From the NCBI GenBank assembly GCA_035546855.1, contig DASZVY010000007.1:32246-96245 (forward strand): DNA of 64,000 bases. The letters are read 5' to 3'. The notes below the pieces were generated by a model. The model did not search any database. It had not been told where the DNA came from and worked only from the letters and a program-made list of their open reading frames with translations. Both the position numbers and the translations under genes were made by a program. Positions within the stretch are counted from its first letter, which is position 1; each line of letters begins with the position of its first letter. The DNA is from Nitrobacter sp035546855. Its GTDB lineage: Bacteria; Pseudomonadota; Alphaproteobacteria; Rhizobiales; Xanthobacteraceae. Below are positions 1-8,052 of the stretch, piece after piece.

Positions 1-134
1 CCGGCCCCGGCTTCCTCGAGCCGCTCGGCCTTTTCGGCGATGATGACCCGGAAGCCCTTGGCCGCCAGCGCCAGCGCCGCGGTCAAACCTGCGATCCCGG
101 CGCCTGCGATAAAGACGGTGCGCGCGGCGGTCAC
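1..134 (-). CDS. FAD-dependent monooxygenase, N-terminal fragment
   Basis: Only the first 44 residues are in the window; the gene runs off the left edge. It starts with GTG at 134. The N-terminus has the Rossmann dinucleotide-binding fingerprint GAGIAG at residues 11-16, followed by a helix and a strand ending in an acidic residue (IIAEKAE, residues 34-40). This is the start seen in flavoprotein aromatic hydroxylases of the UbiH / salicylate hydroxylase type, so an NAD(P)H-dependent hydroxylation is likely, but the substrate cannot be read from this part. It lies 10 bases downstream of the zinc-finger gene on the same strand, so the two are probably co-transcribed. Confidence 0.75.
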   Translation of the reverse strand, partial: MTAARTVFIAGAGIAGLTAALALAAKGFRVIIAEKAERLEEAGA

Positions 135-144
135 GGGTAGAATA

Positions 145-390
145 TCAGGCGACCTTGTCCTTCAGAACGCATTCCGGGGGGCGGGCTTGTCCGGCGGCGA
201 GGTCCGGCGCGAAGCGATAGAGCGTCGAGCAGTAGGGGCAGATGATCTCGCTGTCGTTGCCGAGGTCGAGAAAGACGTGCGGGTGATCGAAGGGCGGGTT
301 GGCGCCCACGCACATGAATTCCTGCGAGCCGATCTCGATGACGGGGACGCCGGCATCGTTGTGGAAGTGCGGAACGACATGATCGGACAT
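145..390 (-). CDS. zinc-finger domain protein (CHCC type)
   Basis: An 81-residue protein beginning at ATG 390; a longer reading upstream in the same frame lacks protein-like character. It carries one Cys-His-Cys-Cys zinc site: C27, a histidine in the DHPH stretch at 35-38, and C51-P-Y-C54. This is the zf-CHCC family, which in mitochondria includes the complex I accessory subunit NDUFS6; bacterial members are small soluble proteins that often sit next to metabolic enzymes. The downstream FAD monooxygenase gene begins 10 bases after its stop, suggesting an operon. Its exact role here is unknown. Confidence 0.85.
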   Translation of the reverse strand: MSDHVVPHFHNDAGVPVIEIGSQEFMCVGANPPFDHPHVFLDLGNDSEIICPYCSTLYRFAPDLAAGQARPPECVLKDKVA

Positions 391-480
391 TGTATTCACC
401 TTTGGTTGCAGCCGGACATCGGCGCAACGGATCGCAGAGCAACCGCAACGCACCATAGTGAGCGGTGCGCCCGATTCCTA

Positions 481-549
481 GTGTCCCGGTTCTGACATTC
501 GTATCATTTTCAGCCTGCACTTTTACGAATGTCAGAACCAAAGGGACAC
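481..549. repeat. inverted repeat, element pair 1
   Basis: Left arm 481-503 and right arm 524-549 are reverse complements over about 22 positions (core GGTTCTGACATTCGTA), with a 20-base loop. The right arm has two extra bases next to the GTGTCC/GGGACAC end. A related palindrome follows at 569-640 and shares the TTGACATTCG / TCTGACATTCG core. Confidence 0.85.
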
Positions 550-568
550 GAGCAAATCCGGGATTCCA

Positions 569-640
569 GTGCGGTTTTGGATTTGACATTCGCTTCTCGG
601 ACTCGCGGCAATACTGAAGCGACTGTCAAATCCACCGCAC
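569..640. repeat. inverted repeat, element pair 2
   Basis: Left arm 569-596 and right arm 616-640 match as reverse complements (cores GGATTTGACATTCGCTTC and GAAGCGACTGTCAAATCC) with a 3-base bulge and one mismatch. It is related in core sequence to the palindrome at 481-549, so the 250 bases between the zinc-finger gene and the next gene hold four copies of one small motif in two head-to-head pairs. Confidence 0.85.
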
Positions 641-830
641 CGGCTTTGTGGAAGCAGATTCGGACAATTTTGCGCGTCATTCCGAGCATGCAAATTCGAC
701 ACAATCCTGTCGTCTGAGAGAAGCCCTTCTTTCGTCGGGGCGGTTGTGTCCAAGATGTGACGCACCATTTGTTGCAGGCAGGTTTTGGCAGTGGTCTCGG
801 CAGCCAAAGGTCTTGCGCAAGGGATTGGCG

Positions 831-1961
831 ATGCGGTGGCGGATCGGTGCAGCGGTGACGGGTATGGCGGTATGCGCGGCGGCGTGCGCCTTGCTTTGGC
901 CGCATGCCAGGGATGCCGGTGCTGTACTGGCCGCGCGGAATGATCCCGCGCGGCTGTCGGACCTGCAGTTGAATTCTGCCCTGCGAAATGATCCGGGATT
1001 GCTCGCGCGGAACATCGACGCGGCGCTGGCGGCTCATGACGCTGATCTGGCTCAAAGTTTTGCGGACGTCGCGGCGGCCCACGGCGTCGCGCTTCCACCG
1101 GATATGTCAGGGCGCGTTGCCCGCGCGGTGGAGGAAGAAAATTCTACGTCGTCCCGTGCGGAGCGATTCCTGACCGGCTTGGTGACGGGTAATGCGGACG
1201 ACGGCGCCAGCCTGTCCGGGACCGTGGCAGGCGATCTGTTCGTGTTCGGTGATATCCGGGACATCATTCGCGAAGGCAAGCATCTGGCGGCAGGCGAGGA
1301 CACCGACCGGCTCGTCCTCGGGCTTGCAGCCGCCGGGCTTGCCGTCACCGCGGCGACCTACGTGTCGGCGGGCGGCGCCGCACCGGTGAGGGCCGGCCTG
1401 ACACTTGTGAAGGATGCGCGCAAGGTTGGCCGGCTCGGTGAAGGGTTAAGTACGTGGGCCAGCCGTTCGGCGCGCGAACTGGTCGATGCGCCGGTTTTGC
1501 AGAACGCGGTGGCGACGGGATCGCTGACCCGGCCAGGGCGGACGCTGGAGGCGGTGAAAGCGGCGTTCCGGATGGAAAAAGCAGGCAGCCTTGTTCGCCT
1601 CGCCAAGGATGTCGGACGTGTCGGCGAGAAGGCCGGCACGCGCGGCGCGCTCGAGACGTTGCGGATCGCGGAAGGGCCGAAGGATGTCGCCCGCGCCGCG
1701 CGGCTCGCGGAATCCAGGGGCGGCCAGACCCGCGCCATCATGAAAATTCTCGGCCGTGGCGCGCTGTTGCTGGCGGCGGGCGCGTTCAATCTTTCGCTGT
1801 GGATTTTTGCCGCGATGGCCGCGCTGTTCGGATTCCTGGCGTCGATCAAGGCGACCACCGAACGTCTTACTCTCGCATGGCTGCGACGATCCAAGGCAAG
1901 ACGGCTGCAACGGCAACTCGCGGTCGGGACCCATCTGGCCGCACTGGCCGCGACGGCGTAG
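831..1961 (+). CDS. conserved membrane protein of unknown function
   Basis: A 376-residue protein. I chose ATG 831 because a hydrophobic segment follows directly (residues 5-23) and the sequence encoded upstream of it is not protein-like. There is a second apolar stretch around residues 160-180 and a long one near 305-340, just before a basic C-terminal tail rich in Arg and Lys. The middle is alternating charged helices with several Arg-Gly turns. I do not recognise a named domain. The layout (N-terminal anchor, amphipathic centre, C-terminal membrane hairpin) suggests an inner-membrane protein with a soluble domain. An alpha/beta hydrolase gene begins about 40-50 bases downstream. Confidence 0.7.
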   Translation: MRWRIGAAVTGMAVCAAACALLWPHARDAGAVLAARNDPARLSDLQLNSALRNDPGLLARNIDAALAAHDADLAQSFADVAAAHGVALPPDMSGRVARAVEEENSTSSRAERFLTGLVTGNADDGASLSGTVAGDLFVFGDIRDIIREGKHLAAGEDTDRLVLGLAAAGLAVTAATYVSAGGAAPVRAGLTLVKDARKVGRLGEGLSTWASRSARELVDAPVLQNAVATGSLTRPGRTLEAVKAAFRMEKAGSLVRLAKDVGRVGEKAGTRGALETLRIAEGPKDVARAARLAESRGGQTRAIMKILGRGALLLAAGAFNLSLWIFAAMAALFGFLASIKATTERLTLAWLRRSKARRLQRQLAVGTHLAALAATA

Positions 1962-2010
1962 GATCGAGTCCCGCCGTCCCTCTGTTGCTTCCCAAAACAT
2001 GGATTTGCTG

Positions 2011-2763
2011 ATGCCGAGCTTTCATCACGGCGATGTGGAAATTGCTTACCTCGACGAAGGCGAGGGCGACCCCATCGTTCTCGTCCACGGTTTCGCGTCG
2101 AGCAAGAACGTGAACTGGGTGTATCCGACCTGGGTCTCGGAATTGCGCAAGAACGGCCGCCGCGTCGTGGCCTTCGATAACCGCGGTCATGGCGATTCCA
2201 GCAAGCTCTACGATTCCGAGGACTATCATATCGGGACCATGGCGAGCGACATCACCGCGCTGATGGATCACCTCGGCATCGAACGCGCCGATGTCATGGG
2301 CTACTCGCTCGGCGCGCGGATGATGGGAGTTCTGGCGCAGACCAGGCCGCAACGGGTGCGTTCGGCGATCTTCGGCGGCCTCGGCGTCGGGCTGATCAAG
2401 GGCGGGGGCCCCGGCGAGAACGTCGCGAAGGCGCTCGAAGCGCCCTCGCTGGACGATGTGACCGACCCGGTCGGACGCACGTTCCGCGCGTTCGCGGATC
2501 AGACCCGCTCCGATCGTCGCGCGCTCGCCGCGTGCCTGCGCGGATCGCGGCGGCTGATGACGGAGGCGGAGGCCGCCGGCATTCGCGTGCCGACCCTGAT
2601 CGCGGTGGGCACGACGGACGAGATCGCGGGCTCCGCGGCTGAACTCGCGAAGATCATTCCGGGATCGGAAGTCCTCGATATTCCGAACCGCGATCACATG
2701 CGCGCGGTGGGCGACAAGGTCTACAAGCAGGGCGTGCTGGATTTCCTGTCACGCCGGGCGTGA
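2011..2763 (+). CDS. alpha/beta hydrolase
   Basis: A 250-residue alpha/beta-fold hydrolase. The oxyanion region VHGFASS is at residues 25-31, the nucleophile elbow G-Y-S-L-G at 97-101 makes S99 the nucleophile, an acidic residue follows in the VGTTDE segment, and the likely catalytic His is in the NRDHM stretch near residue 229. Typical substrates of this superfamily are esters or haloalkanes, but specificity cannot be inferred. An in-frame ATG four codons upstream (1999) is an alternative start; neither has a strong ribosome-binding site. The stop overlaps by 15 bases the end of the convergent membrane-protein gene that terminates at 2749. Confidence 0.85.
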   Translation: MPSFHHGDVEIAYLDEGEGDPIVLVHGFASSKNVNWVYPTWVSELRKNGRRVVAFDNRGHGDSSKLYDSEDYHIGTMASDITALMDHLGIERADVMGYSLGARMMGVLAQTRPQRVRSAIFGGLGVGLIKGGGPGENVAKALEAPSLDDVTDPVGRTFRAFADQTRSDRRALAACLRGSRRLMTEAEAAGIRVPTLIAVGTTDEIAGSAAELAKIIPGSEVLDIPNRDHMRAVGDKVYKQGVLDFLSRRA

Positions 2764-3939
2764 GATTGCGTCCGGCGCATCCGGCTCGGCGAAATTCCGC
2801 AGCAGCGCGATCAGCGCCACGAAAGTCGCGATCCAGACCATGCGCGCGCCGTAGCGGTCGTGGGGACCGGAGATGACGCCGCAGATGAAGGCGTTGCCGA
2901 CGAGCGCGATGCAGACGGTTGCCGCGAGCAATTCGAGATCGTCGAACCGGCGCCGCCACGCCGCGCGGACGACGAGGCCGGCGACCAACAGCATCGAAAG
3001 CAGCGCCACGGGAATGTGGAGATAGTTGATCGCGGGAAAGTTGATGTCCCAGTGCTGCTGATGGGCCGCCCGCATGGCCTTGACCTGCCCCGGCAGATAG
3101 CGCTCGATGATGCCGTAGGTATGCGGGATCCAGCCATTGGTGCCTTCGCCGGTGCCGACATGCACGAGCTGTTGCGCGGTCGCGACGAGAGCCGCTTCGG
3201 CCTGCCAGAGCGGATAGGCTTTCAGCGCCTGCGTCGCGATGAATTCCATCTCGCCGTCCATGCCCTTGAAGCGGCCGAGCTTGTTGAAGATGCTGTCATT
3301 GGCCCACAGGAAATCGTCCGCGGTCGGAGGCAACTGGTTGCGATAGGGACAAAGCTTCAGCTTGATCGTGTCGCAGTGGTCGTTGAGATAGCGCGCGACG
3401 ATGCCGTCCTGCATCATCCGGCCGAACGAGACCCCGGCGCCGCCCGGCGTCCAGGCGAGCATGCCGGACAGCGCGAAATTCGCGGCGAGCAGCATCGCCG
3501 CGCCGACGATGAGCGTAAGGCTGCCCTGCACCAGGCCGCCGAGCGGAAGGCGGCGGCGCAGCCACGGCTTCGTCAGCCAGCCGACCACGCATAATCCGAA
3601 CAGCACGCCGAAGGTCGCGCTGTGGGTCGCCGCGGCGAAGGATGTGTAGAGAAACAGGGCGACCTTTTCGACGGTCGACAGCTTGCCGTTATGCACCACA
3701 AGGATGAACAGCGACAGCACCGCAAGTCCGGCGAAGATATCGGTCAAAAGCATGCTGGCGAGCCAGGGCAGCGCCGTGGTCAGGATCAGCAGGAGGCCGA
3801 TCATGAGCAGGCGCGTCGGCTGCGCGCGGCCGAGAACCCGCAATGTGAGCTGCAGCAACCAGAGCGTCAGCAGCGCCTGAAAGGCGAGATTGATCCAGAA
3901 ATACGAGGGCTCGCCGAAATGCAGATAGAGGCCGTACAC
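2749..3939 (-). CDS. polytopic membrane protein, glycosyltransferase-C-like, N-terminus unresolved
   Basis: A 396-residue reading from GTG 3939, with about nine hydrophobic segments. Homologous-looking sequence clearly continues upstream in frame to about 4122: it encodes a transmembrane helix (4102-4032) and then a segment with NGYPLL and DTGGYL, which resemble the loop after the first helix of GT-C / ArnT-like glycosyltransferases. No ATG, GTG or TTG occurs in this upstream stretch before a stop at 4159-4161, so the real start is either a rare ATT (4122 or 4110) or lies in another frame through an indel in the CG-rich run near 4090-4105. The function is therefore only suggested: a lipid-linked sugar transferase or related membrane protein. 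It converges on, and overlaps, the hydrolase gene. Confidence 0.65.
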   Translation of the reverse strand: MYGLYLHFGEPSYFWINLAFQALLTLWLLQLTLRVLGRAQPTRLLMIGLLLILTTALPWLASMLLTDIFAGLAVLSLFILVVHNGKLSTVEKVALFLYTSFAAATHSATFGVLFGLCVVGWLTKPWLRRRLPLGGLVQGSLTLIVGAAMLLAANFALSGMLAWTPGGAGVSFGRMMQDGIVARYLNDHCDTIKLKLCPYRNQLPPTADDFLWANDSIFNKLGRFKGMDGEMEFIATQALKAYPLWQAEAALVATAQQLVHVGTGEGTNGWIPHTYGIIERYLPGQVKAMRAAHQQHWDINFPAINYLHIPVALLSMLLVAGLVVRAAWRRRFDDLELLAATVCIALVGNAFICGVISGPHDRYGARMVWIATFVALIALLRNFAEPDAPDAISRPA

Positions 3940-4376
3940 CGTCGAGCGGCTCGGGACGAGATAGCCTTCGTACCAGCGCGCCAGATAGCCCCCGGTGTCG
4001 TACTCCAGCAGCGGATATCCGTTCCAGATCGCGGGCGCGAGCAGGAGGACAGGAATGAGGATGACTGCGGCCCAAACAGACGCAGCCGGCGGCGCGCTCG
4101 CGCGCGAAATCTGAGTATGAATGGTGGTATTCCCGGTTACGGCCGCAACATGCTGAATTCACGGTCATCATGCAAATGCGTAAATAGTTGGACCTCCCCG
4201 TGAAAACGGCGACTTGAATTGCCGGAATCGCCGACCACGTCTTAACCACGGCGGACAGTGGGCAAGCGGTGTCGGATGGCGGGAACACATGACGATTCAA
4301 TCGTTTAGCAGCGAATTTACGCCTTGCGCCGGTCCGTGGCGGCGCCTGGTCCGTGGCGGCGGTCCCGCGTCTTTGC

Positions 4377-4382
4377 TATAAT
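4377..4382 (+). promoter_or_regulatory. probable -10 element of cysE
   Basis: A perfect TATAAT hexamer 33 bases upstream of the cysE start codon. The -35 region at the right distance is poor (TGGCGG), so the assignment rests on the -10 hexamer and position. Confidence 0.4.
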
Positions 4383-4414
4383 CACAACCCGACCACCGAA
4401 CCGGCGAGAGCAAC

Positions 4415-5239
4415 ATGGCAGTGCATCAGGTCAATCCGCAGAACGCAAAGCTGGCTGCGCTCGATCCGATCTGGGACCGCATCCGGTCCGAGGCGGAAGA
4501 CATCGTTCGCCGCGAGCCCGAACTCGCGTCCTTCATCTTTTCGACCGTGTTGCACCACGACCGCCTCGAGGCGGCGGTGGTCCACCGGGTCGCCGAGCGG
4601 CTCGACCACGCGGCGCTGTCGGGCGATCTGATCCGGCAGACCTACGACGAGGCGCTGCGCGCGGACCCCGATATCGGCAATGCGTTCCGCGCCGATCTCG
4701 TCGCGGTGTTCGACCGCGACCCCGCGACCTCGCGCTTCATCGACCCGCTGCTCTACTTCAAGGGCTTTCATGCGATCCAGATTCACCGGCTGGCGCACTG
4801 GCTCTACGGGCAAGGCCGCAAGGACTTCGCCTACTATCTGCAAAGCCGCGCGTCGTCGGTGTTCCAGACCGACATCAATCCGGCCGCGAAAATCGGCCGC
4901 GGCATCTTCCTCGATCACGCCACCGGCCTCGTGGTCGGCGAGACCGCCGTCATCGAGGACGACGTGTCGATCCTGCACGACGTCACGCTTGGCGGGACTG
5001 GCAAGGAGAATGAGGACCGCCATCCGAAAATCCGGCGCGGCGTCATGATCGGCGCGGGCGCGAAGATTCTCGGCAATATCGAAGTCGGTCGTTGCGCGCG
5101 CATTGCGGCCGGCTCCGTCGTGGTGAAGCCGGTTCCGAACAACGTCACCGTGGCCGGCGTTCCTGCGAAGGTGGTCGGCACCGCCGGTTGCGCCGAGCCG
5201 TCGCGCACCATGGATCAGATGATCAACGGGATCGGATGA
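4415..5239 (+). CDS. cysE: serine O-acetyltransferase
   Basis: A 274-residue serine acetyltransferase that transfers acetyl from acetyl-CoA to L-serine, the first step of cysteine synthesis in the cytoplasm. Residues 15-145 form the alpha-helical N-terminal domain of the CysE family. From about 150 to 250 come left-handed beta-helix hexapeptide repeats (for example IGRGIFLDHA, VVGETAVIEDDV, IGAGAKILGNI). The catalytic pair is D153 and H168, offset by ten from Asp143 and His158 of the E. coli enzyme. The length fits the family. The C-terminal tail ends in MINGIG; an Ile-terminal tail is usual where cysteine synthase docks, so this variant tail may alter complex formation. The next gene, for a DUF3126 protein, starts 107 bases later. 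Confidence 0.95.
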   Translation: MAVHQVNPQNAKLAALDPIWDRIRSEAEDIVRREPELASFIFSTVLHHDRLEAAVVHRVAERLDHAALSGDLIRQTYDEALRADPDIGNAFRADLVAVFDRDPATSRFIDPLLYFKGFHAIQIHRLAHWLYGQGRKDFAYYLQSRASSVFQTDINPAAKIGRGIFLDHATGLVVGETAVIEDDVSILHDVTLGGTGKENEDRHPKIRRGVMIGAGAKILGNIEVGRCARIAAGSVVVKPVPNNVTVAGVPAKVVGTAGCAEPSRTMDQMINGIG

Positions 5240-5346
5240 TCGCAGAAACCGGATTTGGCAGCCCAGGAATCCGAACAAACCGGTGGCGGCCGCAATCGTC
5301 CCACTCTAAAACCCACTCACGCGAAACGATTGCATTGGAGACCGCC

Positions 5347-5565
5347 GTGGACGTTCAGGAAGTCAGAAAGCTCGACGCCTATCTCAAGCGCGTGTTCGGC
5401 AATCCGAAGATCCGTGTCGTGCCGCGCCCGAAGAAGGACGACTCGGCCGAAGTTTATATCGGCGAGGAGTTCATCGGCGTGCTGTTCGTCGATGACGAGG
5501 ATGACGATCGCTCGTTTCAGTTCCAGATGGCGATCCTCGAGGACGACCTCGCCGACGTCGGCTGA
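5347..5565 (+). CDS. DUF3126 family protein
   Basis: A 72-residue acidic protein starting at GTG 5347; a GGAG at 5337-5340 gives six-base spacing and fixes the start, whereas in-frame sequence upstream is not protein-like. The sequence has a KRVFGNPKIRV strand-turn and an extremely acidic second half (VDDEDDDRSF, then EDDLADVG). It matches my memory of the small alphaproteobacterial DUF3126 family, often found beside cysE, for which no function is known. It may be co-transcribed with cysE. The stop lies three bases from the end of the convergent gene at 5569. Confidence 0.8.
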   Translation: MDVQEVRKLDAYLKRVFGNPKIRVVPRPKKDDSAEVYIGEEFIGVLFVDDEDDDRSFQFQMAILEDDLADVG

Positions 5566-5568
5566 GCG

Positions 5569-6285
5569 TCAGTCGCCCGTGCCGTGGAGCCGCTGCACCA
5601 GCCGCGCCATGGCGTCGGCGACGCCGCGCCAGTTGGCGAGCCATTGGCGCGGAAACCGGAATGTCAGCGCCGCGCCCCCGACGCGCCGCTCGCTCAGGCA
5701 CATGCCCGGCGTGGCGCCGTCCCGTGTGCATCGCGCGACGAGCGCCGGCGCCTCTCCCACAAAGAGATCTTCCCCCGCATAGGGCGTGCCGTCACGGAAG
5801 GCGTGCATCGCAAGGCCGTCCTGCGGCGGTTGTGCCTGCGCCGGATCGAAATAGAGCGGATAGATGGCGCGCAGCCGTTCGTCCGGGGTGAGCATATCCT
5901 GCGGCGTGGCGATCGACAGGAAAATGCGGTCGATCGCGAGCGGCGCGGTCATGACGGTGTCGGCCGTGACATGCTTCGGCGCGTCGGGCGCCTCCAGCGA
6001 CGGATAGGCGAAGTCAAGATCGATCCTCTCCTGCGATCCCGAATGCTTCTGGACCTTCATCCGGAAGGCATGCGCCGGAATGTTGAACACCGTGCCGCCG
6101 ATGCTCACCGGCAGTTGCGCCGGCTTGCTCGATGGGCCTCGTTGCCAGGTCGGCCACAGCAGGTAGGCGACGAGCGCCACGGCGGCGACCGCAATGACGG
6201 CGGAGACCAGGAGCGGGACGAGGTGGCCGCGCCGGGAGGTCTTGCGGGGACGCATCCGGGCCGGGGCGGAAGAGAGCAGGGTCAT
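5569..6285 (-). CDS. single-pass membrane protein of unknown function
   Basis: A 238-residue protein read from ATG 6285; a GTG at 6312 is an alternative. A basic N-terminus (RPRKTSRRGH) precedes one transmembrane helix at about residues 22-44, which places the rest in the periplasm by the positive-inside rule. The periplasmic part begins with a segment PVSIGGTVFNIP and contains a DLDFAYPSL strand; two cysteines (in ARCTRDG and GMCLSE) could form a disulphide. I do not recognise a named domain; it looks like a conserved hypothetical of the group. It converges on the DUF3126 gene with a three-base gap. Confidence 0.7.
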   Translation of the reverse strand: MTLLSSAPARMRPRKTSRRGHLVPLLVSAVIAVAAVALVAYLLWPTWQRGPSSKPAQLPVSIGGTVFNIPAHAFRMKVQKHSGSQERIDLDFAYPSLEAPDAPKHVTADTVMTAPLAIDRIFLSIATPQDMLTPDERLRAIYPLYFDPAQAQPPQDGLAMHAFRDGTPYAGEDLFVGEAPALVARCTRDGATPGMCLSERRVGGAALTFRFPRQWLANWRGVADAMARLVQRLHGTGD

Positions 6286-6428
6286 GCAGGCACGTGCAAT
6301 CAAGACAGGCACCCGGACGCCGGGCGAATCAGTTGCGACTATGCCATGGCGGTTTCGATTGTCAGCGGCTTGCCGGCATCACAGCCGCGATATCTCTTTG
6401 TGCGCGGACCCGCATCCGGCCCGCCTCG

Positions 6429-6443
6429 TTAACCCTTTTTTAA
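6429..6443. promoter_or_regulatory. CtrA-type box TTAA-N7-TTAA
   Basis: TTAACCCTTTTTTAA, a perfect match to the TTAA-N7-TTAA core bound by the cell-cycle regulator CtrA in alphaproteobacteria; read on the minus strand it also has the conserved trailing C. It lies 53 bases before the start of the small membrane protein at 6497 and 144 bases before the divergent gene at 6285. Confidence 0.5.
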
Positions 6444-6496
6444 GGATAAGCTGGCGGGCGGGGCGGCAGTCTGCGAAGCAGGGAGCGTCATTTGTC

Positions 6497-6844
6497 GTGA
6501 AGCGGACCCTGCAGATGTCGCCCGACGCGCTGAATTCGTTCTTTACTCTTTGCATCGGCTTTGCGCTCGCCGGCGCGCTGGCCAGCGGATACCAGGCGTT
6601 TCTTGAACGTCCCGCGGGCTTCGGGCTGCTGCAGCAGGCGGCAGCCGCGAAAGCGTTCGCCGCCATTCCGTTTCTCGTCTTCGCCGCGCCGTTCCTGATC
6701 ATGCGCAACACCCTGCGCGACACGCCGATACAGCGCCGCCGTTTCGAGTTCGTCATGATGGCGACGGTGCTGGCCGGATTCTGGAGCCTGATGTCGGGCA
6801 CCGTGGTCGTGATGACGCTCGAGGCGGTCGGTCTTCTGGCCTGA
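6497..6844 (+). CDS. small membrane protein of unknown function
   Basis: A 115-residue protein with three predicted transmembrane segments (about residues 14-32, 50-68 and 88-110). It starts at GTG 6497, with GGGAG 11 bases upstream; ATG 6515 would shorten it by six residues. The loop between helices two and three is basic (RNTLRDTPIQRRRFE). It is a conserved hypothetical of the Bradyrhizobium group with no function I can assign. A CtrA-type site lies just upstream, which would couple expression to the cell cycle if functional. Confidence 0.7.
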   Translation: MKRTLQMSPDALNSFFTLCIGFALAGALASGYQAFLERPAGFGLLQQAAAAKAFAAIPFLVFAAPFLIMRNTLRDTPIQRRRFEFVMMATVLAGFWSLMSGTVVVMTLEAVGLLA

Positions 6845-6948
6845 GCGATCTCGCTTATCTCCTCCGCTGATTTCCGGCGTTCACTTGCTTCCGAAGTTCG
6901 CTAAGGTGGCGACAGTCAGATCAGCGAATTGCGAACAGGACACGAGCG

Positions 6949-7479
6949 ATGGCCATCTACGAACTCGACGGGCAGGGCCCCGAGCTTCCCGCAAGCGGCA
7001 ACTATTTCATCGCCGACACCGCCACGGTGATCGGCAAGATCCGCATGCGCGACAACGCCAGCGTCTGGTTCGGCGCCGTTCTGCGCGGCGACAACGAGTG
7101 GATCGAGATCGGCGAGAATTCCAACGTGCAGGACAACAGCACCTGCCACACCGACAAGGGGTTTCCGTTGACGATCGGCATCAACTGCACGGTGGGACAC
7201 AACGTGATCCTGCACGGATGCACGATCGAGGACGGCGCGCTGATCGGGATGGGCTCGATCGTGATGAACGGCGCGCGGATCGGCCGCAACAGCATCGTCG
7301 GCGCGGGCTCCGTCATCACCGAGGGCAAGCAGTTTCCCGAGCGGTCGCTGATCATCGGGTCGCCTGCGCGGGTGATCCGTACGCTGGAGCCGGCGCAGGT
7401 CGAGGCCATGGGCGGGGCGGCGAAATTCTACGTCGCCAACGGTCCGCGCTTCAGACATGGTTTGAAAAAAATCGGCTGA
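6949..7479 (+). CDS. gamma-carbonic anhydrase family protein
   Basis: A 176-residue left-handed beta-helix protein of the gamma-carbonic anhydrase / PaaY / YrdA family. The three zinc-ligand histidines are H67 (CHTD), H84 (VGHN) and H89 (LHGC), at the spacing expected for the trimer-interface metal site. Hexapeptide repeats run from about residue 20 to 140 and a C-terminal helix closes the fold. Family members hydrate CO2 or hydrolyse thioesters; many bacterial ones have low anhydrase activity, so the substrate is uncertain. It appears to be a single-gene unit. Confidence 0.9.
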   Translation: MAIYELDGQGPELPASGNYFIADTATVIGKIRMRDNASVWFGAVLRGDNEWIEIGENSNVQDNSTCHTDKGFPLTIGINCTVGHNVILHGCTIEDGALIGMGSIVMNGARIGRNSIVGAGSVITEGKQFPERSLIIGSPARVIRTLEPAQVEAMGGAAKFYVANGPRFRHGLKKIG

Positions 7480-7597
7480 TGCGAGGCCGGCGGTCGCGCA
7501 GAATTGAGCGCGTCCGGAGCGAATAAAAGGCGCCGGTTGAAACAATCGGTGTTCTCGGGTGTATTGATGAGCGGGGGCTTATCGCACGGAGTTTGAG

Positions 7598-7975
7598 ATG
7601 TTGCGAAAAACAATGGTCGCGCTGCTGGCGGTGGCTGCGGTCAGTCTGGCTGCGCCGACGGTTGCGTCGGCTCGCGGTGGCTTTCATGGCGGAGGATTCC
7701 ACGGCGGCGGATTCCATGGTGGTTTCCACGGCGGCGGATTCCACGGCGGCTTTCACGGATATCGCGGTGGCTACTACGGCCGCGGTTTCGGCTGGGGTCT
7801 CGGTCTCGGTCTCGTCGGCCCTTACGCTTACGGCTGGGGCTATCCTTATGGATACTACGGCTATGGCTATCCGTACGCCTATAGCGGTTACTACGACGGC
7901 GGTTGTTATCTGACCCGCCGGCGGGTGTGGACACGCTGGGGCTGGCGCATTCGCCGGGTCGAAGTCTGCGAGTGA
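7598..7975 (+). CDS. secreted Gly/His-rich repeat protein
   Basis: A 125-residue exported protein. Residues 1-25 are a signal peptide cleaved after VASA. Residues 27-54 are a tandem run of FHGGG/FHGG units, followed by a Tyr/Gly-rich stretch (GWGYPYGYYGYGYPYA) and a short C-terminal domain with two cysteines (C103 and C124) around a Trp/Arg-rich WTRWGWRIRR segment. Such repeats suggest metal binding or a flexible cell-surface role; nothing more specific is supported. The repetitive DNA (ttccacggcggcgga) makes copy number liable to slippage. ATG 7598 directly precedes the signal peptide. Confidence 0.85.
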   Translation: MLRKTMVALLAVAAVSLAAPTVASARGGFHGGGFHGGGFHGGFHGGGFHGGFHGYRGGYYGRGFGWGLGLGLVGPYAYGWGYPYGYYGYGYPYAYSGYYDGGCYLTRRRVWTRWGWRIRRVEVCE

Positions 7976-8052
7976 CGCAAGCATCTTGACGAATTCAGCG
8001 GCGCGCGATTCCGGTCGTGCGCCGTTCGCGTTTTCCGCAACGGACAATCGTC

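Noticed and set aside
7680..7760. CRISPR-like tandem units
   Set aside because: The repeats are codon-phased FHGGG units inside a gene with a signal peptide; no spacers and no cas genes.
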